A stretch of 64,000 nucleotides of DNA. Origin: Snodgrassella alvi wkB2 (GTDB lineage: Bacteria > Pseudomonadota > Gammaproteobacteria > Burkholderiales > Neisseriaceae). The notes under the pieces are model-generated. The model worked only from the letters and a program-made list of their open reading frames with translations, had not been told where the DNA came from and made no database searches. The position numbers and the translations under genes were made by a program. The stretch covers positions 2,072,894 to 2,136,893 of the forward strand of contig NZ_CP007446.1 in NCBI RefSeq assembly GCF_000600005.1, read 5' to 3'. Of this stretch, positions 33,318 through 46,000 are shown in pieces (positions within the stretch are counted from its first letter, which is position 1; each line of letters opens with the position of its first letter).

Positions 33318-33548
33318 GCAAAAATTAAATCAAAATATTTTTAATATTTATTTAACCAAAAGATACATAAATAAATAAAAAGTTTAATAAAAATAACAGT
33401 GAACATAAGAATGATTGTATAAATAAGCTGCCTTTTGCCGTAGTTTTATTTTCCGAATCATCATAGCGCCTCCATTTATCTGCCATAAAATATGTTATGC
33501 TGTACCACATAGTTTATATAGTTAATGTCTGAAGGTAGGGAGAACCAA

Positions 33549-34061
33549 ATGGCAATACCAGAATCAAAACAGGAACTAATTGAAGCAATTAATAAAAACT
33601 ATACACTACTGACCAAAAAGCTGGCTGCTGTACCTGAACAGAAAGCCTATCTGCCTCTGATGGAAGGCCATGCTAAAGGTACAATGATGAGTGCTGCACA
33701 GCTTGTGTCTTATTTAATTGGCTGGGGAGAACTGGTGCTGTCATGGCATAAACAGGAACAGTCAGGGCAGAAAATTGCCTTTCCGGAAGCAGGATATAAA
33801 TGGAATCAACTGGGATTACTGGCACAGAAATTTTATCGTGATTATCAGGACATTACCGATTTCAAACAGTTACTCTCGCTTCTGGAGACCAACAAAAAGA
33901 ATCTGATTTCACTTATTGATAGCTTTAGTAATGAAGAGCTGTATGGCTCACCCTGGCATGAAAAATACACACGCGGACGCATGATTCAGTTTAATACCTC
34001 CTCCCCTTATAAAAATGCCACAGGACGATTGAATAAATTGTTGAAACAGATCAAAGAATAA
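33549..34061 (+). CDS. ClbS/DfsB-type colibactin self-resistance protein
   Basis: A 170-residue DUF1706 protein starting at the ATG at 33549, with AGGGAG upstream. It resembles E. coli ClbS across its length: PESKQELIEAINKNYTLL, LEGHAKGT-like MEGHAKGTMMSAAQLVSYLI, GWGELVLSWHKQE, LGLLAQKFYRDYQDIT, SNEELYGSPWHEKYTRGRMI, and FNTSSPYKNATGRLNKL. ClbS hydrolyses the colibactin cyclopropane warhead and protects DNA. No clb biosynthesis genes are in the window, so it would be a stand-alone resistance gene. Confidence 0.88.
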   Translation: MAIPESKQELIEAINKNYTLLTKKLAAVPEQKAYLPLMEGHAKGTMMSAAQLVSYLIGWGELVLSWHKQEQSGQKIAFPEAGYKWNQLGLLAQKFYRDYQDITDFKQLLSLLETNKKNLISLIDSFSNEELYGSPWHEKYTRGRMIQFNTSSPYKNATGRLNKLLKQIKE

Positions 34062-34187
34062 ATTAATTATTAGCAATAATCTGGTCACGATAGCCAGATA
34101 ACACCTGAATATGATTCAGACATAATTATTGCCTTATTATTAATTACAACTTAATTTTTGACCTTTTATTAAATAATCATTCCGCAT

Positions 34188-37100
34188 TTAAACCAGTACA
34201 TCATTATCCAGACTTTTTGTAATTTTTAACGCTGTATAAGGTCTCAATTTAAATAATTCGTCACATATATCCAGACATATATTCATTGTTTCTTTATCCT
34301 CGTCCTCTATTGCTTCATCATAAATTCTCTGAATGGCTGTTATCAAATTGGATTCATCCTGCCAAGAATCCCGAAATACTTCACTCTGATAACGACGATT
34401 AATATTTTCCACTAAAATTAATAATAAAGGACATAAATCAGTTAATTTTGCAGGGTAATTATTTATAGTCCAGCAAAATTCATTTATGCAATAAATCGCG
34501 GCACGGGAATTAACAAAAATACTGAATAATTTCTGAAAATTTGATTTTGTCCAATAATTTTTACTGGTTATACAACGACCTAATTTTCTGACTATCTCAA
34601 TATTTTCATCATTTAGCAACCTTTCATAAGCAAATTCAATTTTCTCTATCTTATCTGTATATTTATCATTTTCCAGAATTTGTATAATAAAATCGGTACA
34701 ACCATTTTTTAAAACATCATCTCCATTCAATACTTGCTGCAACTCGTCTGTAAACAAATTACTAAAAAACCATCTGGCATATATCTGTTTAGCAGCCAGC
34801 ATTCTAACTTCGGACTTATCGGAATTAAGCATATTTAATACCAGTTCGATATATAAATATTCATAAGGTCCTCCAAACCCGGAATTGAAAAAATAATTTG
34901 CTTCTGGAGAACAAGAAAAAATAATATTTTTCTGACATAAAATAAAGAAATTTTTATGTGCGTAATCTTCATTAGAATTCAGAATGGATAGCAAAAGAGC
35001 AGTAGAAGTGATTTGTACTGCCGGATGTTCATCATTGATAGCCGCCTGGATTAAGTCCAGATTAGCCAATGCAAATTCTTTATTTTTTCTGAATATTTTA
35101 GCTAATGCATGATAAGCATTGCCTCGGACACAATTAAAGGAATTTATGTGAAGTTCCTCAATATTTACAGAATTAGCACATTTATTCTGACCTGAAGTAT
35201 ATACTGATAATGTATTAGGTTTTGGATCCGGAGAAAATTTTGCCAGATTACATAACATATCAATTAGTGATTTTGAAATATTATCCTCTCTATTGGCTAA
35301 CATGCTAACCAAACTTAATTCAGACACATGATTATAAAAATGTAAAATAATCTTTTCTAATAGCTCCACCGGACAGGGCTGCCATTCTGCCTGAAAATCT
35401 TTAGCTATCTTATTTCTATCAGTTTCTGCCAAGCCAGAAAATAAAGCTACAATAAACTCTTTATGAATAGATACAGGTAAAGTCAGGGCAAATCTGGCAA
35501 ATCGGGATGGCTGATTGCGTACATTAGTTTCAAAATCACAAGCAAGTTTTTGAATTTTTGATTTAGCTATTATAAATTTTTCATTTCTCTGTTTTTCTTT
35601 ATCAGAATTTAGTCTAAGTGCTGGTGCTAATATTAATTTATGCCAGTTTTTATCAGACAAACAATTTCCTTTGGGTAATGGGGAAGTGAACCAGCTACTA
35701 TGACCAAATACTATACCGTTATAATTTTCATTTTTATAAAACCCAAATTTTCGCTGCAATACAGCTATTAATTCACATGTATCAGGCTTGAGACGTTTAC
35801 GGTCCAATTTCGGCAGTAAAAAATATTGCGCATGTCCCCAATAGTGTTCAAAAATTCCATTCTTTCTGTTTGCCAATTGCAATTTAATATACTCAATATC
35901 CTTTAATGGCGGTATATAGTAAATAGTATGTTCTAATTGCTTAAATAATTCCTCTGAACAATGAGGAGAAAATTTTTCAATCAGCTTCCCAGCCAAAGCC
36001 CATTCGGATTCAATCCAAAAATTACCACAACTTAATCTTTGTTGAGGTTCTTTTAATAACCAGCAAATCACCATATCTGCATATTTAGCTGGAAGATTGA
36101 ATAACTGATTAGCTATTATGTGTATAAAAATAAAATTAGGGTGATTTAGGTAAGGCTTAATCAGTTTAATAAGCTCTTCTGGTCTGTCTTGCAACTGGCC
36201 TCCAGCTACCTCTATCATTTTCAGTATAGTTAGTTGTAGACTGGTTTTGTTCTCTAAAACGCATTGAAATTTATCAATCCATTGATTAAAAATAACTTTT
36301 TCTGAATTAGACGGCAAAATATTGTTTATATATTTCAAAAGAAATTTTAACACAACTTGCGGTATTAACATGACCATTTGAATTACATTATCATCATTTT
36401 CTGACCAATAGCACTTAGACATGAAAGGTTTCATTATGTATTCGGTGTCAAAAGGATCTGATATTCCGGATAACTCCTGCTGATGCTGAGCCAGTATGAT
36501 GCTAATTATATCCAGAGCTCGTTGTGGATATTTTTTTGCAAGATTGTTCCAGTTTATCGAATATGACTGATATCCTGATTTTATTATTTTTTTTCTTAAA
36601 TCAAACAATATATCAGCATCATTTTCTATATCTCTGGGTAATAAATTATATATTTTGGCATCAAGTGAATCAGACAAACCAACCAAAGGAGTAATTTCTT
36701 TTACCACTAATTCAGGTATTATATTTACTACTGAAAATAATAAATTTATTGTTGAATCTACCAATACTTGATCTGTATTTTGTAACCATCCGGCAATATA
36801 TCCGGCCTCAATCAGATATCTGACAATATAGCTATTACCGAAGCTGGCATTCTGCAAAAATTGCATTAAGAATTCAGGCTCAGTAATAATTTTATCAATC
36901 AGTTTACGTGCTGGTTTTTTAAGTTCCTGAATGTCTTTAATAGAGTACAAAACAAGATGCTTTAAATGAAACCTGATATCATCAGTAAATAAAATAGCGT
37001 TTACACAATTACAGAAAGATTCTTGGTTCATTTGCAGCAACAGATTCATAGCATATTTCAGCTGCTCCCGTTTCATTAATGTCTGTTCTTCTCTGCTTCC

Positions 37101-38855
37101 TATAGCATCTAATAAATTCTCCACAGAAAGCATTGCAGTCTGATACAGACTAAAACCAATCTGATAATCAAATAATACCTGATGCCGGAAACTTATCTGC
37201 TCATTCTGCTTGTTCAGTAATCCAACTGATATCAAAGCTTTGAGCTGTTTTTGCATTTCTACTGGTAATAAAGATTCTGATACAATTAACCGGCAGCTTT
37301 TCATCATTAGCTGAGAAATGGAATCTGCAAGTGCATGAGCCTCTGAACTACTAACACTACAGCGCTCCACTTCTTGCATACGATCTTTGATAAATTCTTG
37401 TATCAGCTCCAGTTTATTATTTAATTTTGTTACCGAATTATGATTATTACTGGCAATGGATAAATAAAATCCCAGCCATAACGGTATTCGCAAAATACGC
37501 TTTTTTTCTGATAGCAGATCAGAATAATTTTCATAAGGTGACACTAAATCATTTACGGTATTCTCATCTAATTCTGCCAGATTTATTTTCCTGCATTCAT
37601 TATCTAAGCTTTTTATCCAGCTGGATAATGCGATATCTTCATTAATGTCAAATGTTCGTGCTGCCAGTACTACACTGATATTTTTATTTTCTTTTCTTAA
37701 ATAAATGATCTGTTTAATAAATTGACGACAGATTTCCAGTGCCTGACTTGAATGCATCGCAGTCCAGCGAATGGCATCTAACTGATCAAGGATAAAAACA
37801 ACTTTTTGGGCAGCAGCATATTTACTCAGACAATAAACCGGTGAAGCAAGAAAACCAAGAGATATTCCATATTGTTCAAGATTTGTTGCCGGAATTCTTC
37901 TATCCAGACGAATCGGCACTGAAATAATTTTCTGCTGTTGCAAATATTCATGCAGTTGCAGTAATAAAAAACTTTTGCCGTAGCCGGCCTCAGCAGTAAG
38001 TAATGTGACAGCATTGCTTTGTATTGAATCAGATAATTGCTGTACTTCATTTTTTCTGTTAATCAAATTAGCAACCGGTGAGGAGCAAATCGAATTATTA
38101 AATTCTTCAGACAAATTATCAATCGCTGTCTTTATGCGTGTATCCGAAAGCATTACTCTGCGGTTAAATCCGCTTTTTTCTAAATCTCCCTGTAAAAGAA
38201 AGGGTGTTATTTCAGTACGTAGTTTATCTTTATCAACCGGATAAATTTTTAAAAACCTTAATATATCATCTGTATTATCAGAATATAACTGGGAAATTCT
38301 GAATTCCAGCCAATCCTCAATTGTTTTTGTAAACTTAAATTGTTCAATTTTAAATTTTTGTAGAAAATTAATTGCTCGGGATACATCTTTCAGACAGGTG
38401 ATGTCCAGATTCAGATAATTACATAGATCTTCAAAAATTTTTTTACGTTTCTGGCTGACATTTATCTGCCATTTCAGAAAATCCTCTGGATTCCCATTAC
38501 TGTTTAACGCACTATCACTCAGATCACTGATGGTTTTACAGCTTAAAGGAGAAACCAGATAAAATTCATTATTTTGCTCTATCTGAAGCCATGCATTAGA
38601 TAAAATACCAGAACTATGTAAATGAGCCAGAGTCCACTCCTTATTATCCTCTTTACCCATTTTGCATTGATGGTATTCAGCGGTACCGTCCGTTTTATTA
38701 ATAAGGATATCCACTCCTTGCCCATCAGGACCTAACGGCTCAACGACAACACTTATAATTTTTTCTTCCAGTAAGCGAACCAGCTGATAGGCTACCCAAT
38801 TAGCTTCATAGCGATTACCGAATTTATCTGCATACCCACCACTCTCTGCTGCCAT
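34188..38855 (-). CDS. Giant STAND NTPase with N-terminal nuclease (Avs-like defence candidate)
   Basis: A 1555-residue protein. Residues ~1-130 look like a PD-(D/E)XK nuclease of the Cap4/DUF4297 or Mrr kind: GGYADKFGNRYEANWVAYQL, then Asp49 in GQGVDILI and a Q-x-K triad YHQCK at 61-65. Residues ~265-520 are a STAND-type NTPase: Walker A TAEAGYGKSFLLLQL (~285), Walker B KVVFILDQLDAI (~350), and a sensor-like VVLAARTFD. The remaining ~1000 residues are helical repeats. This order (nuclease, NTPase, long sensor) is that of Avs antiphage proteins. No mobile partner gene is needed or seen. Confidence 0.7.
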   Translation of the reverse strand: MAAESGGYADKFGNRYEANWVAYQLVRLLEEKIISVVVEPLGPDGQGVDILINKTDGTAEYHQCKMGKEDNKEWTLAHLHSSGILSNAWLQIEQNNEFYLVSPLSCKTISDLSDSALNSNGNPEDFLKWQINVSQKRKKIFEDLCNYLNLDITCLKDVSRAINFLQKFKIEQFKFTKTIEDWLEFRISQLYSDNTDDILRFLKIYPVDKDKLRTEITPFLLQGDLEKSGFNRRVMLSDTRIKTAIDNLSEEFNNSICSSPVANLINRKNEVQQLSDSIQSNAVTLLTAEAGYGKSFLLLQLHEYLQQQKIISVPIRLDRRIPATNLEQYGISLGFLASPVYCLSKYAAAQKVVFILDQLDAIRWTAMHSSQALEICRQFIKQIIYLRKENKNISVVLAARTFDINEDIALSSWIKSLDNECRKINLAELDENTVNDLVSPYENYSDLLSEKKRILRIPLWLGFYLSIASNNHNSVTKLNNKLELIQEFIKDRMQEVERCSVSSSEAHALADSISQLMMKSCRLIVSESLLPVEMQKQLKALISVGLLNKQNEQISFRHQVLFDYQIGFSLYQTAMLSVENLLDAIGSREEQTLMKREQLKYAMNLLLQMNQESFCNCVNAILFTDDIRFHLKHLVLYSIKDIQELKKPARKLIDKIITEPEFLMQFLQNASFGNSYIVRYLIEAGYIAGWLQNTDQVLVDSTINLLFSVVNIIPELVVKEITPLVGLSDSLDAKIYNLLPRDIENDADILFDLRKKIIKSGYQSYSINWNNLAKKYPQRALDIISIILAQHQQELSGISDPFDTEYIMKPFMSKCYWSENDDNVIQMVMLIPQVVLKFLLKYINNILPSNSEKVIFNQWIDKFQCVLENKTSLQLTILKMIEVAGGQLQDRPEELIKLIKPYLNHPNFIFIHIIANQLFNLPAKYADMVICWLLKEPQQRLSCGNFWIESEWALAGKLIEKFSPHCSEELFKQLEHTIYYIPPLKDIEYIKLQLANRKNGIFEHYWGHAQYFLLPKLDRKRLKPDTCELIAVLQRKFGFYKNENYNGIVFGHSSWFTSPLPKGNCLSDKNWHKLILAPALRLNSDKEKQRNEKFIIAKSKIQKLACDFETNVRNQPSRFARFALTLPVSIHKEFIVALFSGLAETDRNKIAKDFQAEWQPCPVELLEKIILHFYNHVSELSLVSMLANREDNISKSLIDMLCNLAKFSPDPKPNTLSVYTSGQNKCANSVNIEELHINSFNCVRGNAYHALAKIFRKNKEFALANLDLIQAAINDEHPAVQITSTALLLSILNSNEDYAHKNFFILCQKNIIFSCSPEANYFFNSGFGGPYEYLYIELVLNMLNSDKSEVRMLAAKQIYARWFFSNLFTDELQQVLNGDDVLKNGCTDFIIQILENDKYTDKIEKIEFAYERLLNDENIEIVRKLGRCITSKNYWTKSNFQKLFSIFVNSRAAIYCINEFCWTINNYPAKLTDLCPLLLILVENINRRYQSEVFRDSWQDESNLITAIQRIYDEAIEDEDKETMNICLDICDELFKLRPYTALKITKSLDNDVLV

Positions 38856-40096
38856 CTTATTTTCTCTGAAATAATGATATCTACTAATAATATGATTTGC
38901 ATTTCATAATAAATCTCTTATTAAAGAATAACATTTAATATAAAACGCCAACTTTTTACGTTTAATCTATATATGTACAAGATCACTTTATTTCAACGAA
39001 AAATAAGCCCTGTATTCAGCTTTCAACACCATTACCATAAAAATTAAATACTCGACTGATATATCAGACTATCAATACATACATTATTAATTTTTACTTT
39101 TTGTTTTGAACTCAGCCCCCAATTGTTCCTGTTGCATTGAAGAATAAGTTGCATATGTAGGTGTTCCGCGATTTTTTATACTCAGAACAAATATGTTGTT
39201 CATCATTTAAATTTTTTTATTACTGCTCTCTCTGCATATTCACTATTCTGCAAGTTTATTACACGGCAATCGCTCAGACATACACTGATACCGACAAATA
39301 TAAGTAAACAGATTTTAGCGATTCATTTCTGCCTAAGTTGCTTTTCTTCAAATGCAAAATAGCGTTTGCCATTGATTTCATGAATCAGTATCTGCATGAT
39401 TCTGATTATTTTTTACGTTATCCGGCCGGAAATAACTTCTAAAGCAGAATTATTAACAGCAACATACAAATTACCGTAGGCTGATTACAGATTTTATTCT
39501 GCTACATTTCTAAAGACGGTTCTTAGTCACGGTAAATATCTGGATTAGAAGCTACTACTGTATTCCCATATAGTTTTGTGGAAATCCCAGATACGGATCT
39601 CTTTACTACAATTACAGACCGGAGCTGCTACTCCTGTACCGAGGGCTTTCTATAACAGACTGCACGCATTATCTTTTTGCTAAATTTCTAGCATATTTTT
39701 TGGAATCCTTCAGCATTCTAAAATTCATTATGGTTATGCGAGGCATCATTACTGTCTTTTTTCTCAGCCTCGCATCTGTTCATTGATATCCTTTCAATAA
39801 TCATGCTCAGTTAGTTTATCGGAAATGTTTTTTAATTACAAAATCCGGATAGCCTTTCCTTATTTGTACAATTTTTCAGAATTTTTTTACATATCAGCAA
39901 ATTATAAACCATGCTGACGTGGTGTAACTCGATTTTCTGTCATATCACGATACAGAATTTTTAAATCCAGATTATCGCTCCTTAAATCTCTTACACCACA
40001 GATCACATCAGATTCCTGTTGTTGTACATTGGTATGACCAATAGCATCTATCTTCTGATAGCCCCGGAAACATAACAAATTTTTTAAATTTCATTG
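38856..40096. other. Decayed region between defence gene and fhaB
   Basis: About 1.2 kb with no intact gene. The minus strand holds coding-like scraps: a 39-codon frame ending at 39085-39090 (NNIFVLSIKNRGTPTYATYS), a scrap around 39350-39480 with frames broken by stops, and the frameshifted remnant at 39908-40094. Probably eroded toxin or immunity genes behind fhaB. Confidence 0.5.
39908..40094 (-). pseudogene. Frameshifted remnant in the immunity-gene position
   Basis: An ATG at 40094, two bases after the fhaB stop, opens MKFKKFVMFPG and then shifts frame; the second frame reads GYQKIDAIGHTNVQQQESDV and on to ENRVTPRQHGL before a stop at about 39908. It occupies the place of a CDI immunity gene, but no family is recognised and it is not intact. 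Confidence 0.45.
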
Positions 40097-43000
40097 TTAT
40101 TTTCCTAATTTGTATAATAACTGAAACATATCTGAATTCAGAAAATCAGCCAAAGCAGCCGGTGCTGAGGCGGGTATTGCTACATATGTTGTCGTATCTG
40201 ATGCTATATTCTGAAACGGATTACGGTTGCGTGAAGTGTTTCCGTCATCCCCATACCAGCCCCATATCTGTCCGCCAAGATAATCATGTGTTCCGGCAAA
40301 GGATTCTATCAAATCATCAGAGAAATCACCCTTATTATACGGAATCGTCAGCCCGGGCAGATACCAGCCACCTTGCACCGGCTGGAAGCCGCCGGTAAGA
40401 CCAAACATACCACCCACCTCTGTTGTATCCTTCATTAGATCAGCAAACGTCGGATACTTAGAATCTCCTTTAAATATATAATTACCATGTTCATCTTTTT
40501 TCAGATTGTTCATATCATCTGTTTCACAACGTCCATTATCGCTGCCACAGATAATATCTAAATGCAATCGTACCCCACCAAGCTTAACACCATCAAAATA
40601 TCCACTATCATAGGAAACATTATTCATTACTTCTCCAGTTTCCTTGTTAATTACTATTCCAGGCGATTTTCTGGAATTGGCCAGACTTTCTTCACGTAAC
40701 TTAGTGGCTGCCAGCTGTAAAGTACCCTGAGTAATGGCAGCAGTTGGATCAGCGGCCAGTATATTGACTACTGTTTCCAGTAAACGCCGCTGATATTGCA
40801 GTTTATAAATCTCTTTATACAGTTCTGTTTTATTTTCTTCTGATGTTTCTTCTTTGATTTTTTTCCTCAGCTCTGCCTGTCTGGAATCGATATAAGAGTT
40901 AATTAATCCAAGGCTGTTCTGACGGAATTCTTTAGTAACTTCTACCTGAATATTTAATTCATTAAGCACTTTTTCCTTGTCAAAGTTGTTGGCCAAATAG
41001 CCAGCCTTACCAGCATAATCTTCGCTGCTGGTGTCAGTATGAATAGCTGCTATGGCTTCTGCTACGGTTTTACCAGTTTTCTGCTGCTGCGCTGTTTCAT
41101 CTGTAATGATGATATTGCTGGTATTGATACCACTATGAGTAGTACTACTGTCGTGATCACTATCATGACCAAGTCCAAGTGAGGTGTTATTACTGTCAGA
41201 CCACTTCTTATCGGAATTAGTGTTATTGTTATTACTATCTTTATTATTGGTATTATCTTTTTTGTCTGACTGACTTCGCTCTGGTTTAGATGCACTTATA
41301 CTGCCACTGACATCAATACCAATGCTGCTACCACTGTAATCGCTGTGATTTTTGATGTCACTGCTGGTAAGACTGCCGGTAATCAGGCTGTTTTTACCTG
41401 CTGCTTCTGCGGCACTGGCAGAGGTGATGATGGCCCCTTTCAGATCTGTATTGCCTTTGACTTTAATCTGATAGCCGTCATCTCCAGCTATTATACCGCT
41501 TTGTTCAGTGACACTGGCATAATCGGCCTTGATTTTGCTCTTGCTATAGCTGGCCGATCCCGATGCACCGTAGCCTACAGTAACCTGCCCGCTGATATTC
41601 TGCTGTTTACTGTCATATTTGGCTTTGTCCTGCAGACTGGCTATGTTCAGCTCGGCTGCATCTATACTTACGCCTTTTCCGATTACCTGTGCACCTATGA
41701 TGTTGGTAGCACCGCCACTACTGAGACTGGTACTGCCGCTGCTGCTGCCGACATGGCTGTTACGGTAGCTGGTTTCGTCTCCGTTACCATGGCCTTTACC
41801 CAGATTGCCCCCGGCTGTAACACCCAGAGATGCACCACCAGAGCCATAGCTGATAGCCACCCCAGCATTCCAGCCGCTGGATTTATTACTGCTGCGTTCG
41901 CTGTGGCTTTGTTCTGCTGCAAGCAGGTTAATTTCGTTATCTGCTTGTAAGTGTGTGCCTCTGCTGCCTGCCACATCTGATCCGATGATGTTGATATTAG
42001 AGTCTTTGCCTGCGCCCGTTGCCAGTAAATTGACTGTTCCACCAGCATTAATGCGGCTAGCAGAGGCTACAGTATCTTTCGTGTGACTCTCCATACGAAG
42101 CTTCTGCTGACCAACTGTTATACCGACATTAGCATTCATAGCATTTTGGGGATTATTGGCAATATCCGCAACAGCACTACCTGCTTTATATGTGTCCATA
42201 CCGGCATTAAAGGCAGCCATAGCATTGATACGATCATTTTTGCTTTTATTTGTACGCTCAATTGCAGTTCCGGCTTTTTGAATAGCACCAACTACAGGTA
42301 TGTTTACACCTACTGTAATACCACTTTGCTTCATAGTATGCACATAATCGGTGCTGTACTGATCCTGAGCTGCCTGCACATTTATTTGTTTAGCTACAAC
42401 AGCAACATTACCTCCAGGGGAAGAAACTGTACTGCCACTTTGCGTATAACGATTACCGGCAACAATAATCGTATCACCTTTCAGACTGCCAACATTGCTG
42501 CCGCTATGAATAAGGGAATTTCCGGCAATGTCATCGGTTTGTTTCTGACTGCCAATAGAGAAACCAAACCCGCCACTACCCATCAGACCGGATTTTTTTC
42601 TGGCATGATATTCCTGTACCTGATACTGATTCTCAGCTGCCTCGATATTAATATCACGACCGGCATGTAATAAAGTCTGATTATCTGCAATAACATTGCT
42701 GCCGCGGATATTAATATCCTGTTCACTACCAATACGGATATTGCTACCGGTAATATTACTGCTTACTGCTTCATCATTATGTTTCTGATATTTATCTATA
42801 CTTTTTTTAGTGGAAAAAGTTCCTCTTGTTTTATTGTAATGAGCCTCATCCAGATCTGTTTTTGCTCTGCCCTCGGTAATATTAACCCCTTTATTACCAT
42901 AAATATTAATATCACCATTAGTACTGTTAATATCACTCTGCCGGATATTAACAGTATTGCCAGAAAATAATGTAACATCACCTCCGGCAATAACTTGAGT

Positions 43001-46000
43001 TCCTCTTTCATCTTTATGATCCAGTGCCAGATGGTTCCTGGCACTGAGTTCACCATAACCGGTGTGACTTGCAGTCTGAACCGTACCCAGATTGACACTT
43101 CCGTTGCTGCTGGCCAGCTGAGTCAGACCGTTGGTTGCTGTATTCACAATATTGGCACCATGAAAATTCAGATCCTCTACACTATTAACTGCCAAAATCC
43201 CATTTTTATTGCCTGTTACATACAGTCCTGCCACACGATCAATCACGGTACCGCCATTGCGCTCATCACCGTGAGTTGCCGTGATAGTGTTAACATTTAT
43301 ATGTTTTGCCTGCAGACCAAGAAAATTCTGTGCCTGAACGGTACCGCCATTAATATCAATATTGTCAGTTGCATTAAGCAGCACATTTTGCCCGCTGATC
43401 AGACCACTATTACTAAGATTATGTGCACCCAGATCTACAATTCTGCGACCGGCCACTGTACCCTGATTATTAATATCCTTATTAGTATGCAGACTGATAT
43501 TATTAGCACTGATTAATGCACCGGCAGTATTTAAATCTCCGTCACGCACCATCAGATATACCTGCGGGACCAGTACAGTTTGCTGACTTCCATCAGGCAT
43601 AGTAACAGTCTGACTTACCATCCAGACAATATCACTGGTCAGGCGTGCTACCTGATCGGCACTCAGAGCGATTCCCGGTACCAGTCCCATGGTTTTCGCC
43701 ATGCTTACACCAGCATCCATTAATGCCTTATATTCATCTTCATCACTGTCATATCCTGCAAGGCGGCGATAACCGGTTAACTGATCTATTTGTTCATTAA
43801 TCAGTCTTTGTTCGTAATAACCATCCCCTAAGCGCTTCTGTATTTTTTCCGGATCCTGACCCAGCGCTTCTAACATATAGTTGCTACTAAGCCATTTATT
43901 TTTATTGGTAAATGCCGGATCGGTTTCAACCAGATAACCTTTATTATCCGGATCAATATGATACAAACTATTATTAGGTAATTTATTATTCAGACTGGTA
44001 AGTGTTTTAATACTGGGAACCTTTGCACTATCAGTCTTATTATCATCTACAGGCTGATTATTAGCTGACATATTGTAATCGTTACTGCCTGTCTTATCAG
44101 CATTGACATTATCTTTAACTGAATTATTGCTCGTAACATTGACTGTATCTGTATGCTTACTATTGGAACTGCCAATAGATGAACTACCCGTATATACACT
44201 TCCTGCATTCTCTATGTTACCGGTATTATTGTTTACCCCAATAATGGTATTGTCTGTAGAATCAACTTTCATATGTTGCTGGATAATGCTAACAGGTTGT
44301 TCAAGATCAATAGTCGTGATTGTGGTCTCGTTTATCTGACCTCTTACTTTACGCTTATATTCAGTACGCCTGTTCGGCCAGCTACCACTTTTACTTTTTT
44401 TATATCCGCCTAATGTACCGGTATCAACCACACGCTGCTGACCTTTACTTTCAATATTATCCAACTGTAAAGAATCTGCACCAATCAGACTACCGCCTAC
44501 CAGAATCCGGCTGTTATTATTTTCCCAATGGCTGCCGCTTATATTTAAATTACCGCCAATAATAATTTCACCCGGTCTGCTTTCACTGACACGCTGTTTA
44601 TAAGTTTTGCGGTTAAAATCCCACCATGTGATACCAGTTTTTTCCTCTCTGGCCATAGGACGACCATCATTAAAATAAAATTCAGAATGTTCATTTTTCT
44701 TCTTTCTTTCATTGTAATGCCCGTCCACTCCCTCTGTCCATTTCTCTGTCTGACCGGGGAATAAATACTGTTGAATATGCTGCTCAGGATTTGCCAGATA
44801 CTCTTCAAGAGTAAAATGATTATTCAGATTACGTAATTCATTTACAGCAATATTTCCATTACCTTTTGCCTCAATACGCGCACTGCTGTTTATCAGACTA
44901 TCGGCCATTCCGGTAGCATGATATTGTTTGTCCAGCTTTCCGCCAATAGCAAGATCACCTTCACTGAGTAAATAGCCCTGCTCCTTATTGACTATATCTC
45001 TGGCACCTATATCCAGCTGCTGGCGTGCAGCAATAATTGCTGCCTTAGTTTCATTACCTGTTATTTCTTCTCGATTTAACAGACTGCCGGTACCTATCGC
45101 CACATGGTCTCCGTAAATGCGTCCAGTACCAACGTTATCTACAAGTTTTCCAGCCTGAATCAGAGTCAGACCATTACTGTTTATCAGACCTCGGTTAATT
45201 ACACTGTCCTGCACATTTAATTCTGTATGCTTATTACTCTGAATAGTACCGGCTGCCTGATTATCTATCCGGCTGGCATCAATAATAACACTATCACCGA
45301 TAACATTATGATTATTAATTATTTTACCATTACTATGCAATTTCAGACCAGCATTAGCACTTATATTCCCGTTAATATTAAAATCATCTGTTAAATCTAT
45401 AGATGCATCATGACCGGCAGCTATACCAGCATCGTCAGTACTGGCATAATCCAGTTTTTTGGCCTGTAAATTTAAATCATTTCCAGCAAGAATTTTACCG
45501 TTATTGGTATTATCAATTTCCAAAGTATTATGCAGCTGATCATGAATATTTACATTGTCTGCGCTACTGATTTGTCCATACTGATTAAGCAGTTTCTGAT
45601 TGATTTGTGCATTTAGCTGCTTATTGGCACGAATGTTACCAGCAGTGTTATCAATACTGTCCGCTGTTAGATCAATACTGTCTGCATCTATACTGCCATT
45701 ATTGCTGTTATCCAGTGTCGATGCTTGAATAACTACCCCTTTACCGGCCTGAATCTTGCCATTTGCGCTGTTATTCAATACCAGATTGCCTGGACCATCA
45801 GCATTTAGCAGTAACTCTTCATTACTTGCAATATTTCCTCCCGTATTATCCAGCTTTTCGTCAATCTGCGCCTTTAACTGTTTACCAGCCTGAATAATAC
45901 CCCCTGCTGTATTCTCTGCGCGTGCTGCCTTCAGATCCAGATTCTTCTCACTGCTTATTATTCCTTTATTATTATTTTTAATACTTTCCGTATTTAGATA

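Noticed and set aside
40097-41300. A toxic CdiA-CT at the end of the intact fhaB
   Set aside because: No VENN-like motif or known toxin domain is visible there, and no intact immunity gene follows.
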